Source: Zopfochytrium polystomum | Lineage: Eukaryota > Chytridiomycota > Chytridiomycetes > Chytridiales > Chytridiaceae | NCBI GenBank assembly: GCA_025765615.1 | Contig: JAIVFJ010000115.1 | Coordinates: 1 to 64,000, forward strand | Direction: 5' to 3' | Length of the DNA stretch: 64,000 nt | In this document: piece after piece, positions 20,869 to 31,272 of the stretch | Layout: every line of letters starts with the position of its first letter | How positions within the stretch are numbered: the stretch's first letter is position 1 | The notes under the pieces: generated by a model | Told to the model about the DNA's origin: nothing | Database searches by the model: none | The model's input: only the letters and a program-made list of their open reading frames with translations | Program-made: the position numbers and the translations under genes

Positions 20869-21480
20869 ATGACTACTGACTCAACCAACACAGAGCAGAA
20901 CGATGCAGTTGATCCACTAGACCTCTGCGACACTGGAACCTGTCTCATCAGAGATGGACCATTCCAAGGACAGAGATTCCAACTGGTGCCTCCGTCTTGT
21001 GGACCAGAGAAAGTAACTTGGTTTCCTGGTGCACAGAACCAGAATGCACATTGCTGTCTAATCATTCCTCGCCACATCTATCGAGCCCTCACCCAAATCA
21101 CACCTGGTTGAAACTTCACTTACAAATTGATTGGCAAATTGGGAATAATTTGCCACACAACAGACCAGGGACTTGCAAAGGAGATCATTGACGACTTTGA
21201 ATGCATTAAAATGGAACCAACTGAAGCCTCAGATGCCTTCATTACCCGATTCACTGAAGCGTACCATCGAGTCGACAGCTTTGCAAAGTCAGCAGCTGGA
21301 GAACTTCTCCATCATATTCGCCCTTTCCAACAAGTTGTTTGAATATTTGTTGGCTCACTGGGCCAAAGCCTGTTGGATATGGGGAAAGGAAAAGTTTTTC
21401 TTGTTGTCAGCAACCCAGCTCCTCAGATAACAAGTTTAGCCAAACTAATCTCACTCTTCAAAAAACCTGTTTGACAAAAC
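20869..21480 (+). pseudogene. Decayed gag of the nested element
   Basis: ATG at 20869 opens an 80-codon frame ending at 21111; the same reading then continues behind stops to about 21480. Segments such as GKLGIICHTTDQGLAKEII, ASDAFITRFTEAYHRVDSF and LLHHIRPFQQ resemble the helical UBN2/gag core of copia elements. Several stop codons are present, so it is not functional. Confidence 0.5.
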
Positions 21481-22430
21481 AACTATGATAAGCAACACAT
21501 CGAGCTGGCTGATCAAGCAACAATCACTCGGCTACTGCTGCACCAGAAATCACCACACCAACTATTACTATCCTGGTTATCTGCCTCTTCATATTGATTG
21601 AACAACAAACAGCAGAGGTCCTCAAAAACCAACCAGCTCCATCAACTAATAATCAGTCTGCTAAGTGTTTTGCTCTTCTCTTTTGATATGCATCAAAGTA
21701 ACTGCCTTTATCCTCTCAACATTCAGCCATGCAGTCTCCTGTCAGTAATGATTCATCAATCCATGAACATCAACACAGGCATTTTAGTTTTTGGAGACCT
21801 GCACCTCTAACAACTGTCCCTGTGCCCTCTTAATAATACTTACTCATTTTCAACAGGGCATAACAAATTAGGAATTAATGATATGGTGTTTTACTCGTCC
21901 ATCAACCCATGGAGTCGGCGGTTCAATTTCTGGATTCCCTGATACAATTATCATTGACATGGCCACCTTTTGAGATCAGAGTGTTTTCAACCACACTGAA
22001 ACTCTCACCATCAAACATATTAGTGATTGGGATGACCAATAGTTGTGCAAGTGCCAACTCTCACGACCATGGCAACCTTGTGCAATTTCCTCATAACTTT
22101 GGACTCTGTTACATCAAGCTAAGCCTCTCTTTATCTTTTCTCACATAACTTCAGCACTTCAGCCAAAGACAATTTGTGGTCCATTCATTGATAGAACAAG
22201 GACTGGTTGAGTAGTTTAACAATCCTCTAACCATTTTGTAAACAGTCTATTCTGAGTGGTTGCTAGGCAAGCGTGACAGAAAACCTCTCATATATTATCT
22301 GCTTGAGCAGAGGAGGAGGAAAACTGTTGACACTGGGTTTCCCTTCCACTCAATACTCGGAGTATTTGTAATCAGCGCAAGCCAGCGCCCAGTACAACAT
22401 CAAACATCATCTTCCACTTAGGGGGGAGGA
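21481..22430 (+). mobile_element. Degenerate retroelement interior ending in a polypurine tract
   Basis: No intact gene. The last part, about 22150-22430, matches the tail of element X at 12200-12095 (GACAATTTG...GACTGGTTGAGTAGTTTAAC) but carries an extra segment of about 150 bp at 22250-22400. It ends in CACTTAGGGGGGAGGA, a polypurine tract. The segment 21600-22140 is AT-rich with short frames only. Confidence 0.5.
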
Positions 22431-22920
22431 TTCTAGGGATAAGTGAAAGATGATCACTGGCACTGTATTGCCAATTAGATGGAGGATGCTTGGAATAAGT
22501 GAACAATGATCATCATCAGCACAGAGTTGCAAAGTGGTCTCAGCATGGATTGGCACCAACTTGGCATGGTCTTCTTGGTGCCAGGCTGCTGACTTGGGAA
22601 AACGCTCTATCCATTTTAGCCAAATCAAACTGGACTCAGGAGTCAAACTATGGAATACACTATTATTGCTGGGCTTACTTGACCCTGGCTAGGGACCTCA
22701 ACTCACACATATTGACTGCTTAAGCTTTTATACACAGACACACTAACACACTACACCAGGTCCCACATCACAGGAAATTCCACAGCCATACCTGAATCCT
22801 CACCTTGACCCTGATGAATTATCCTAACCAACTTCTGTGACAAAACACAATGTTCCTTGAAATAACTTTTGCCTCATTCCGAGGAGTATCAATGTTTATC
22901 TTTATTGGACACTCAACACT
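22431..22920 (+). repeat. Probable LTR of element X inside the nested element
   Basis: The sequence starts right after a polypurine tract and matches, inverted, the region below 12093. It contains GATGATCA repeats and a TATA-like TTTTATACACAG near 22727. The LTR end is uncertain; a candidate CA end lies near 22919. The first dinucleotide is TT here and TG in the other copy, so this copy is likely dead. Confidence 0.4.
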
Positions 22921-23869
22921 AACACTTGTTCAGAGCAAACTATAAACAAGCTCAACCTTGCAAGATTACTGAAGTTCCATTCTCATCTAAGATTCTTCCT
23001 TAGCCAAACCAAATCTAACTGACTCTAGATTTCAAACTGCTCTTAATAGAGTCACTCCAGAACAGCTATGTTCTTTGAATGCCTCATGCATTCATGCAGC
23101 ATAACCAGGATCTGGAAGCTTCAGAGATTGCCCTCAACTTTTGTAATCTGACCAGAAACTTTGTGGTTTTGGCTTAGATGTTAGACTTGACAAAAACATT
23201 CTGCTGATTCTTTAACGAGGCAGAGTAGAAGACATCAGGCTAAGTCTTTGTTCCCTTTGCTTGCACTAACACTCTTCTACCAGCATAAATTCCACAACAT
23301 CACTTGAAGACTAAAGTCAAATCATCATCAAGCAATCAAACTCTGTGGAAACATCTGGATATACTAACTCTCACTAATGCTTTCTACCACTAACTTTGCC
23401 TCTATCTTTATTCTCCACTCTTGACCAACAAAAGCAAAAATCAACCACCTCACACACAGTTACAATTACCATATCATCAAACGATTCAAACCTCAGCAGT
23501 CTCAGCAAAATTCAGGAAACCTTCAACTATTCATTCCTGCAGATCAGCTTCAGAAACGACACCAACATCACCACTTTGCTCCATTCAGTCACCAGTCACC
23601 TTGAACCATCTTTGAACTTGCATTTTGCCAGTTGAACAAGTTGAATTGGAATTGCTTTCAGTTTTCTGCAGTCTCAACAAAGTCAGACAAAGTATCAACC
23701 ATTCCCCACAGCAGAGTCACTCCAGAAAACAACAACTTCCTCCATTCAGTCAGCATTCAACTTCAGCAATCAGAATTGGAAGAAGTCAAACTGGAATTGG
23801 TAAAACGTATCAACCACATGGTAATCCACAGCGAAAGTGAATCGGATAACGGTGTACAGCTCTGGTGTT
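22921..23869 (+). other. AT-rich non-coding interior of the nested element
   Basis: No gene seen. The sequence is about 90% similar to the inverse of 10640-11620, with indels. Gln/Asn/Ser-biased short frames occur on both strands, which I treat as compositional. Confidence 0.5.
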
Positions 23870-24300
23870 GGAGGTGACGGCACGATGGGCTGGATTCCGT
23901 GCTACTGCAATTAACGTCACCTCCAGTGGGCCTTACTGGGAGCACTATAGGCATGACTGAGGAAGGCCGGACCGGGGTGGCAGACCGGCAATGTAAAATC
24001 AACCAAAGGCCCACGAACACCGAAGTCCCAGCTTGTAGGCTAGTGTGGCCCAGACCTGTGTCAGAGGAGGTGGAGTCCTGAGCAGGGAGCCCATTCTGCA
24101 AGGAGTACCAACCAGGAGACAGTTATTCTCCTGATGTGCCCAGGCGAGACGCGGGGGAAAGCGTTGAGGGCAAGCTGTGTATGGGGGAGTGGTCGCCTCG
24201 CCTCATAGGGTACTGGGGGGAGCCCAGACCAGCATCGTGCAGAAGGCTCACCTGTGCAGAGTTTTCTCTCGTGCTTTCATTTATGTGCAGGGTATCTTAG
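23870..24300. other. GC-rich, fold-prone segment shared by both copies
   Basis: A GC-rich island between AT-rich flanks, repeated at 10200-10650. It begins GGTGACGGCACG and returns CGTGC...CGTCACC within 55 bases, so an imperfect hairpin can form; more C/G blocks follow. No protein frame is convincing on either strand. Between the copies many CpG sites in this one appear as TpG or CpA in the other. Confidence 0.35.
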
Positions 24301-24399
24301 AAAATCTGAACTAATTTTCCCTAAAGTTTCTTAAAGTTAAAACCATCACAAGTAGATTCTATTCCTCTACAACCACAAGACAAACATAACACTTTAAAA

Positions 24400-24708
24400 T
24401 TAGGAATCCACCACAAACTTCTTACCTTCAGGCGAAATTCCATCAGAAGCTGTTGCCACCATCTGACAACACTGCAAAGGGTACACATTCACGCCAACTG
24501 TGTTTGACAAGCACACCTTGCCCAGACCCATGTATATGTGCAGACAGCTTTTGAAGTTGTTGAACAACCCACGAATGTCAACAAGACCTGGAACAAATGG
24601 GCCTACAAGGTCAAACTTTGTGAAGACAGCAGCATTGAGTGCTTCTATGCACAGCTCATGGCTAAGGGCCCCACTTAGTGTCATTGCATTTATATTCAGA
24701 ATACTCAC
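24400..24708 (-). CDS. Unidentified antisense ORF downstream of heat-shock elements
   Basis: An open minus-strand frame with its first ATG at 24684 gives about 95 residues (ALNAAVFTKFDLVGPFVPG..., two Cys near the end). It opposes the retroelement genes. Just before its stop lies GGTAAGAAG, a good splice donor, so it could be a first exon. A TATAAAATA box on the same strand lies at 24823-24815, preceded by two heat-shock-element arrays. The protein family is not recognised. In the inverted copy the upstream half and promoter are deleted. Confidence 0.35.
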   Translation of the reverse strand: MSILNINAMTLSGALSHELCIEALNAAVFTKFDLVGPFVPGLVDIRGLFNNFKSCLHIYMGLGKVCLSNTVGVNVYPLQCCQMVATASDGISPEGKKFVVDS

Positions 24709-24814
24709 CCACCTCTTGTCCTAATCAATAGTCTTTGTTAACTCACTGAAATGGCTGCCTGAATCAATTGGGACACTGACACAGTTGATATCAGCAACAC
24801 ATACCTCAACAGCA

Positions 24815-24823
24815 TATTTTATA
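24815..24823 (-). promoter_or_regulatory. TATA box of the antisense ORF
   Basis: TATAAAATA on the minus strand, about 58 bp from the nearest heat-shock element and about 130 bp before the first ATG (24684) of the antisense ORF. Confidence 0.4.
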
Positions 24824-24880
24824 TGCCAAATCTGCATCGAGCAGTTCATTACCACCGCACTTGTTATGAATCACCCTCTG

Positions 24881-24943
24881 GAAACCTCCAGAACCTTCTA
24901 GAACATTCCTTCATGGAACCTTGTGGAACCTTCTGGAACCTTC
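24881..24943. promoter_or_regulatory. Two six-unit heat-shock-element arrays
   Basis: Units of nGAAn/nTTCn alternate every 5 bp. Array 1: GAA 24881, CTC 24886 (imperfect), GAA 24891, TTC 24896, GAA 24901, TTC 24906. Array 2: GAA 24916, TTG 24921 (imperfect), GAA 24926, TTC 24931, GAA 24936, TTC 24941. Each array contains a perfect four-unit site, which is the consensus for trimeric HSF1. The arrays look like a tandem duplication of about 35 bp. Confidence 0.75.
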
Positions 24944-25284
24944 TTTGCTTTCCTGACTTGTCGTGTTGTCATTGGTATCATTGTATTACTAATTGCTCTT
25001 TCTGGAACTTCCTTTGAGTCTTGACAAGGAAGACTCTCAAAAGTTCCTTCTCTGCCTTGTCCTGTCTTGCCCTGTTCCTGACAGCACTGACTGCTGGAGT
25101 TGAACAGCCACCAAAATCAAACAGTTCACAGGAAAGTGCAAACTTCTGGGATTTCTGCTTCCTCCTTTGTCAGATTAACTCATCATCCACAACGCAAGCT
25201 AAGTTAACAATATTTGTTTTTGGTGATTCTGGCAAAAACTTCTTCTGCCATTGCCTTGCCTAATCTTTTTACATACTCTGCGAA

Positions 25285-26145
25285 ATGGGAGCAATGAAAA
25301 CCATCCTCAATATGCAACTGGAACATCAAAATGACAGAATCTTCTTACACAAGAAAGTCTATAGCAAGGAGTTAATTCAGTGCCATGCAAACACTATCAA
25401 CAACCGCACTGCAGTAACTGGCCTTCCCAGTTGTCTCTCAATCTTCAGCCACGCAGGATCGACAAAGCAACTGCAGATCAGAGACTGTACCAGGCAATAC
25501 ATGACAGCATCAACTACCTTGCAACACACAGGCGACCAGACCTTGTCCCAGCAGTTTCATATCTTGGTGCCTTCAGCAAGGATCCTAGCGAGCAACACAT
25601 GAAGATCCTTATTCTGGTTCTCGAATATCTCAATGGTAATAGTGAGTATGGTTTATTCTATTCTCGCAACTGCACAGATATAGACGGTTACTCCGACGCT
25701 GCCCATGGTGTCCACTCAGATGGGAAATCACAGCCTGGCTACTATGTTCTATTTGGAGGAACAGCTATTAGTTGAACATCTGTTCAGAGCAATACTGTCA
25801 TGCTGTCACCGCAGGAAGCTGAATATGTAGCTGTGTCTGAACTGGGACGAGAACTTAAGGCACTATCCCAACTCTTTTCAGCACTTCAACTTCCGTCTCC
25901 AACTCCTCTTGTCATCTACACTGACAACAGCGGTGTGATTACCCTCAGTTCAAATGATCTTTACACCAATCAGTCAAAGCATAAAGTATCATTATATTCG
26001 AGAACTCGTGGAACAAAAAGTAGTACGGCTTGAGTGGATTGCTGGAGGAGAACAGCCTGCAGACTATATGACGAAATCTCTCTCAGCTGCTCTCAGTGAA
26101 TACCATTTGAGTCGCATTGGCCTTTGTTTCTTCTCTTTCCTCTGA
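25285..26145 (+). pseudogene. Copia RNase H of the nested element
   Basis: Two overlapping frames give the end of RT (RLYQAIHDSINYLATHRRPDL, AVSYLGAFSKDPSEQHM) and a copia RNase H: GYSDAAHGVHSDGKSQPGYY, LSPQEAEYVAVSELG and YTDNSGVITLSSND. It has a TGA in place of Trp in the TAIS(W)TS segment (about 25774) and frameshifts near 25450 and 25985. The tail reads AGGEQPADYMTKSLSAALSEY. It is non-functional, but it fixes the element as Ty1/copia. Confidence 0.85.
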
Positions 26146-26410
26146 TTCATTTTTTCTTATCTGTGAAGCTGTTTTCTTCTTTGTTCCTTTTCATTACTTT
26201 GACTCATTTTCTTTTACCTCTGAAGTTCACTATGTGCCCCCATCCATTCTTGTTAGTGTGGTCTGTCTGTCCTTTCTGTTCTGCCATCTGATGGCCAGTC
26301 ATACCTGTTTGTGATTCTTCTTTCTCCGGTGTACGGTTTCCTTAAGTTGACTATGGCTTAAGGTTTTCCTCCGTGCCGGCCTTTGCTCCTGCCCACAGCT
26401 TAGGGGGGAG
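26146..26410 (+). other. 3' untranslated region and polypurine tract
   Basis: Pyrimidine-rich sequence after RNase H, ending in the purine tract TAGGGGGGAG at 26401-26410 that abuts the 3' LTR. It is shared with 8909-9130 (inverted) and 58240-58518. Confidence 0.7.
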
Positions 26411-26639
26411 TGTTAGTTTTGGGTCTTTTGGTGTAAGCAGTGTGCAGGAGCTTTGACCTGATACTGCTCTGCAAGGATAACTTGCAGCATTTTGCAAGTG
26501 ATGGTCCTTGTAACAGTTTTGTATAAAGACAAACACAAGACTGACAGAAGCCAAGATCAACCTCCCACCACCACCACCTTCAGTAGTGTACACCACAGCA
26601 GCCCAACCCATCAATCAGCCATCATAGCAAATTCTTTCA
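26411..26639 (+). repeat. 3' LTR of the nested element
   Basis: A 229-bp LTR nearly identical to 20041-20269; one clear difference is A to C in the GAAAGAAGCC motif. It is followed by the AGACC duplication. Confidence 0.92.
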
Positions 26640-26644
26640 AGACC

Positions 26645-27330
26645 TGTGCATCTGGCACTGGCACAAGCTACTCGATGTTGTGGGGTATGTCAAGGCCACC
26701 TCCACAGTTGGACTTCGCTACAGCTCAGACAGGAACAACCAAGTTGTTGGCTATGCTGATGCATCGTACAACTCCCGCCACTACTCTCGCTCACAGATAG
26801 CATACCTGGTGCTATTAGCAGGGGGAGCCATAGCATGGAAGTCAACAAGATCAGCAACTGTCCCAACTTCATCCACAGCAGCAGAGTACATTGCACTCAG
26901 TGAGCTTGGTTGGGAACTTGAGGCCATCAACAACCTCCACCTATCAATCCAGCATCCCCTCAAGTTACCGATTATTGCCTACGAGGACAACACACCATCG
27001 ATCCACATGACAGTTAACAACCTTCACACTGATCGTTCCAAGCACATCCGCCTTTGGTACCACCACATTCGGTCACTTGTTGAGGAAGGACTTGTGCAAG
27101 TGGAGTATGTCTACTTGATGGACCAGCTTGCAGACCTCCTCACCAAACCACATGGACATGACATGATCTACAAGGGCCAGATTCTACTTGGACTGGTTGA
27201 CTCAACTGAGAATCCAAGACGATACATGCAACGTCACAAGCAAATCCTAGAGACAAGATCAAAACGATGTGAGGAACATATTCAACAAAAGAGTATCAAG
27301 AAGAAGGAACGGAAGAACTTGGACCATGCT
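26645..27330 (+). pseudogene. RNase H of the interrupted plus-strand copia element
   Basis: This continues the pol frame cut at 20040. It contains VGYADASYNSRHYSRSQ, GGAIAWKSTRSATVPTSSTAAEYIALSELG, YEDNTPSIHMTVNN, TDRSKHIRLWYHHIRSLVE and DQLADLLTKPHG, a nearly complete copia RNase H. The frame runs on to 27558, but composition and sequence style change at about 27330, so the last 75 codons are probably host DNA. No LTR is visible after it. Confidence 0.85.
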
Positions 27331-27739
27331 GTCACGTGGAAGGCGCGGCTGGCGTGCGGATCCAGCCTTCGACACCACCGCAGCGCGGGCCAGACGCACG
27401 TCCGAGAACCCAGCAATGCAGCCCCCGGACTTAGCGTCTCGGCGCTGGGAGTCGTTGCCGCACCAATAGCACACGCAGCTCTGTCCCTTCAAATGGACCA
27501 ACTCGAACAACAGCACTCACTTGGCCAGCAGCGCCTATTCTGCCGACACAGCCCATGAGTGCTTCGGACAACACGAACTTCGGACTCGGATGGGAAGCGT
27601 GGTTTGGAGACGTGGCACCTCTCTTTGCGGATGGCGGGATGCTCTCTGGTTCCCATCATCAGCTTTTCGATCCTTCAATTTACTTCGCAGGGGGCGATTG
27701 CCGTGACAGGAGGAAACTGGTCAGCCAAAGAAGATAATG
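27331..27739 (+). CDS. Possible short host ORF at the transposon boundary
   Basis: GC-rich sequence after the retroelement. An ATG at 27555 opens a 60-codon frame rich in Gly/Asp/Phe (TNFGLGWEAWFGDV...). It could be a first exon, but no convincing continuation is seen and opposite-strand frames overlap. Weak support. Confidence 0.2.
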
Positions 27740-28581
27740 CGAGTTGACTTCGTTTACGGCTTTCGCTCTGCGAAACTCCCGGGCATCCACCACTACTCTT
27801 GATGAGATTTCTATGAAAAAATCAAAGGACACCGGCGATCGCTGCTTTACTCCCAGAAGATGTGCAGTGTCGAAAAAGCCAGCAGGTTTTGTGAGGATCC
27901 GGTTTCCATCCCACGATCTAACAATGTTTTCGCTGCTTGTAGATTTTCTGTCCACTTATAAGTATCCCTTGGGAATGTCACCTACAATGAACAGAATCAT
28001 GCGCAAGCGCACTGGAATTTCTTCACACGAATCAGGACATGCACATGCGCCGTCTGTCTCGACGTTTGAGCGTCGGTCCAAATTGTTGCAAAAAAGTGAT
28101 GAATTCGCCCAAACTTCGCTGCTCCTTGCTCGGAATCCCATCCTCAGAAATAGGAAAAACCGTCGCGCCAAATGGCGAAAGAAACTGAAAGGAAAACAAT
28201 CATTGGAAGAATCCATTTTTTCGCGATCAACACCAACAGTGGTGAGCTTTGCTTCTGTCAAATGCAAATCGACGATATTTGGTGCCATGCCTTTTGCTTG
28301 AAGCAGCATTAAAATATCCAGGAACACTTTCTCGAAAAAGAGACCGGCGCACCATCTCGGTCGCTCCAGCGCTTCCGTTCCATCCCTGTTGGCTAACTGC
28401 AACAGCTCTACCCATTTGGACGACCCAAAACGCGGGTTCGTGATTTTTTGTATTCGGTTTCATTGTTGCCAACCCAAAATCGGGACCAAGCTGCTGCAAG
28501 ACGCTGGCAAAGCGAATAAAAGATAGCTGAATCTCCACAGTTTTCTCACCGGTTCTCCCACCGCTGATCACGTATTTCCAT
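27680..28581 (-). CDS. Uncertain spliced gene with PPR-like segments
   Basis: Several minus-strand frames in this stretch carry helical segments resembling pentatricopeptide units (LLQAKGMAPNIVDL; FIRFASVLQQLGPDFG; GEFITFLQQFGPTL). No single frame is long, and splice sites are ambiguous. The candidate ATG (28579-28581) overlaps the stop of the M24 gene by one base. That is unusual for a fungal gene, so these frames may instead be a decayed gene or the 3' flank of its neighbour. Confidence 0.25.
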
Positions 28582-30591
28582 TAAGCATACGTCGGTCTTA
28601 CAACGTGCAACTTGTCCTGCCTTCGGAATACCCAATGGGTATCGCCCTTCTCATCGATGTACGCGTCCTCTTCCTGCCGGAAGTTTGCGTGCTGGCCGCC
28701 CCACTCAGGGATGGGCACGTTCGCTTGCAATTCGATCGAGTACCACTGAGGAAGCAGGGTTAGCATGAATTAAAACTCTGGACCCTTAGTTTCGTTGCAC
28801 ACCATATTCGGAAAGATTGGGAGATCTCCGAGGACTGGCACACCATCCTGTAGGTTAGTCATTCCTGTGTTCACACAATCGCAGAAATAAGATTGACAGC
28901 ACAACTAAGAGAGTTCTGCTCGAATTCTCACCGATCAGCGACCCTGCGGCGTGCCCATAATCCCCGATAGGATGGCAGTAGACAGTTCCATTGACTCCAA
29001 GCTCTTGGATCTTTTTCCTCGCAGCCACGAGTACCTCGTTGCCAGTCCGTCCGGGCAAGATTTCTTCCATAACAACGTCTTGCATAAGGTTGGAATGATG
29101 CGTAAGCCCGCGCTCGAGGCCGGCGGGAGGGTCTGCTTCGTCAGGCTTGAGAACGTAGCCCATGTGCTGGGTGTCTGTGTTCAAGCCCATGATGGTGACG
29201 CCAAAGTCTGTCCTATGGGGGTTGCGAATGATTAAAAATCAATCGATGAACTCTGAGGTGAGCACGTCTGCAGCTCACCATATCAAGTCGCCAGGCTGAA
29301 TGATTGCATCAGGACCTGACTTGTTGATTGGTCCGCTCGGACCAGGGCGGGTGAGGTCCACCGACGGATGGAACCAAGCTTAATGAATAAATAAAGCGGG
29401 TGTATTCAATTAGACAAGAACGGGCATATGAAGCCAGGCGCAAATTTTATCTTACTCGTCATATTCATCGCTTGAATTTTGTCGCGGAACCACCATTGGA
29501 CATCCGCTGTGGACGTCTTTCCTGGGGTTATCACCTTCGCTGAAAAGCCTGTGCCGCAAAATCGCCATGAGAGGAAATCCGATGCGAGAAGGTGGGCTTG
29601 CCTTCGGCAATAATGGAATGCACGATCTTCATCAAATTTTCGTAGAACGGGAGCATGCCATTCGGACGAGTCGCAAGAAATCTGACACCAACAACAATAC
29701 AATCAGTCAAAGAATCAATAGCCTGAAAAAGCGCGAGCTTAACTGAATTGGAAGCAAAGGACGTCTGACGATGCGCGGGACGTATTGGAGAGGAAGGTTC
29801 GCGATGATGGCCTCCGCCTCCCCGAGATGCATTCCGTCCGCGAACGCAAGCGTGCTGTCTGCATTGATGGCAATGTTCCTGGGTTTGGTTTCCTTCCCCG
29901 GAAAAGCTTATCAAAAGGGCGTTGAGGCAAAGAATGACATTGTGGTGCTACCAACCTCCAACACGGCTTTCAGATCATCCCAAACTTTGGGCGTGTTGTC
30001 GATGAACAGCCATTTTTTGAGCAAGCCCTCGTCCGTCAGGTGGAAAGCCATGAGGGTTCGTCGACGCGCAGAAAACACCTTGGACCGTGGGACCGTGGCC
30101 CAGAAGACTGGGTCCTCGCCGTACTCGCGCTGGGAGACGAGCCAAAAGCTCACGTCGTGGGCGGCAAGGAGAGCTGGAAGGATCCGGTCGACGCGATCGG
30201 CGACCCAGAGATCCTGGATGTCAGCTTGGTCGCGGAGCGGGGGCATGGGTGTGTACGGCACAGCGCTGCTACGGGGTTCGTCCCGGTTGAGTGCCGCATG
30301 CAGGACTTCCTGCCCTGCTGTGCCTTCGGCGTGGCGACTGGGAACAAATTCCTTCTGGTGGTGCAGCTTGTGGTTGTGGTGCAAACGATACGACGCATTG
30401 AGCCTAGCGAGCGTGACGGCAACGTACAGGAAGGCTGCGAGAGCGGTCAGGGCAACGATAGCCTCTCTTAAAATGGGAGACACGAGAACTTGGGGAAGCT
30501 GCCGGGGCGACGGCTTCTTTGGATGGTCGACCCCCGCGCCGCGCTCATCCGCTAAAGACTCGGCCGATCCCGTTCCTGGTTCTTTCTCCAT
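28581..30591 (-). CDS. M24-family metallopeptidase, membrane-anchored
   Basis: A spliced gene with about six introns. Exon 1 (30591-29956) encodes a signal-anchor helix (LREAIVALTALAAFLYVAVTLA) and the N-terminal lobe (ADRVDRILPALLAAHDVSFWLVSQREYGEDP; ARRRTLMAF). Later exons give INADSTLAFADG, FLATRPNGMLPFYE, KVITPGKTSTADVQWW, the metal-ligand run TDFG...TDTQ, the ligand His in HPIGDYGH, then WYSIELQ and FRQEED. All five expected metal ligands (D, D, H, E, E) are present. It should be a dinuclear-metal peptidase, aminopeptidase P/Xaa-Pro dipeptidase-like, facing the secretory pathway. One intron appears to use a GC-AG donor (near 29610-29540). Start chosen at the first ATG, 30591. Confidence 0.85.
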
Positions 30592-31272
30592 TTTTTTATT
30601 TTTTATATATTTTTTTTTCTGCAATTTTTTTGTGGTCACGGCTAGCGTTTTTTTTTTTTTGGGAAGCCATGAACATAATCGCCAGAACTAGATTCCGACC
30701 GATCCCCAAGGAAGTGGAGAAGATCTGTGTGTTGACGCAGCCTCCGCTTCAAGCCTGAGGTCGCCTGAGAAGCTTGGCCCCACATCTTGCGCAAAGAACG
30801 AGTCGTTCTTCTGAATTGCGCACCTGCAGGAAACATGAAATGCCTTAGTCAGTGAGGAAACCGTTGCGGCAACGATGGGAGGAACGCATTGTCCGCACGT
30901 TGGTCAATTCTCTTGCCGGGTTCATGGGGCGGGTTTGAAGTTGGTTCAATGTTGGAAAGTAAATATCATTTGTCCTGTTACTTTCTCCACTCCCACCTCC
31001 ATCAGCCATCCACCTCGCTTTCTTCAATTCCGTGCCTATTAGATAAAGAAGTAGGAAATAGATGCAGATACATGAATGACAACCAAACCGTCCTTACAAC
31101 ACAAGCTGGACTGTTGGCACAAAAGAGCGAAGAAAGCAAATAACAGAAAGGCAGTTCCGCAAAAAGAGTAGAAAAGAAAAAGGACGGTGGAAACAAAACA
31201 GGGTAGCGGGAACCGATAGGAAAGTCAGGATGAAACAAGGAGCTAGACAAACGGAATTCTATATAATATTCA

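Larger units (their letters stand above)
20036..26644 (+). mobile_element. Complete nested copia-type element with AGACC duplication
   Basis: The element occupies 20041-26639 and is flanked by AGACC at 20036-20040 and 26640-26644. It has two 229-bp LTRs (20041-20269, 26411-26639) that differ at about one position (gaaag versus gacag), so insertion is recent. The 3' LTR is preceded by the purine tract TAGGGGGGAG (26401-26410). The interior has a stop-ridden gag and an RNase H at opposite ends, but no protease, integrase or reverse transcriptase. The middle is filled by another element's LTR and unrelated sequence. It must have been mobilised in trans. Confidence 0.9.
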
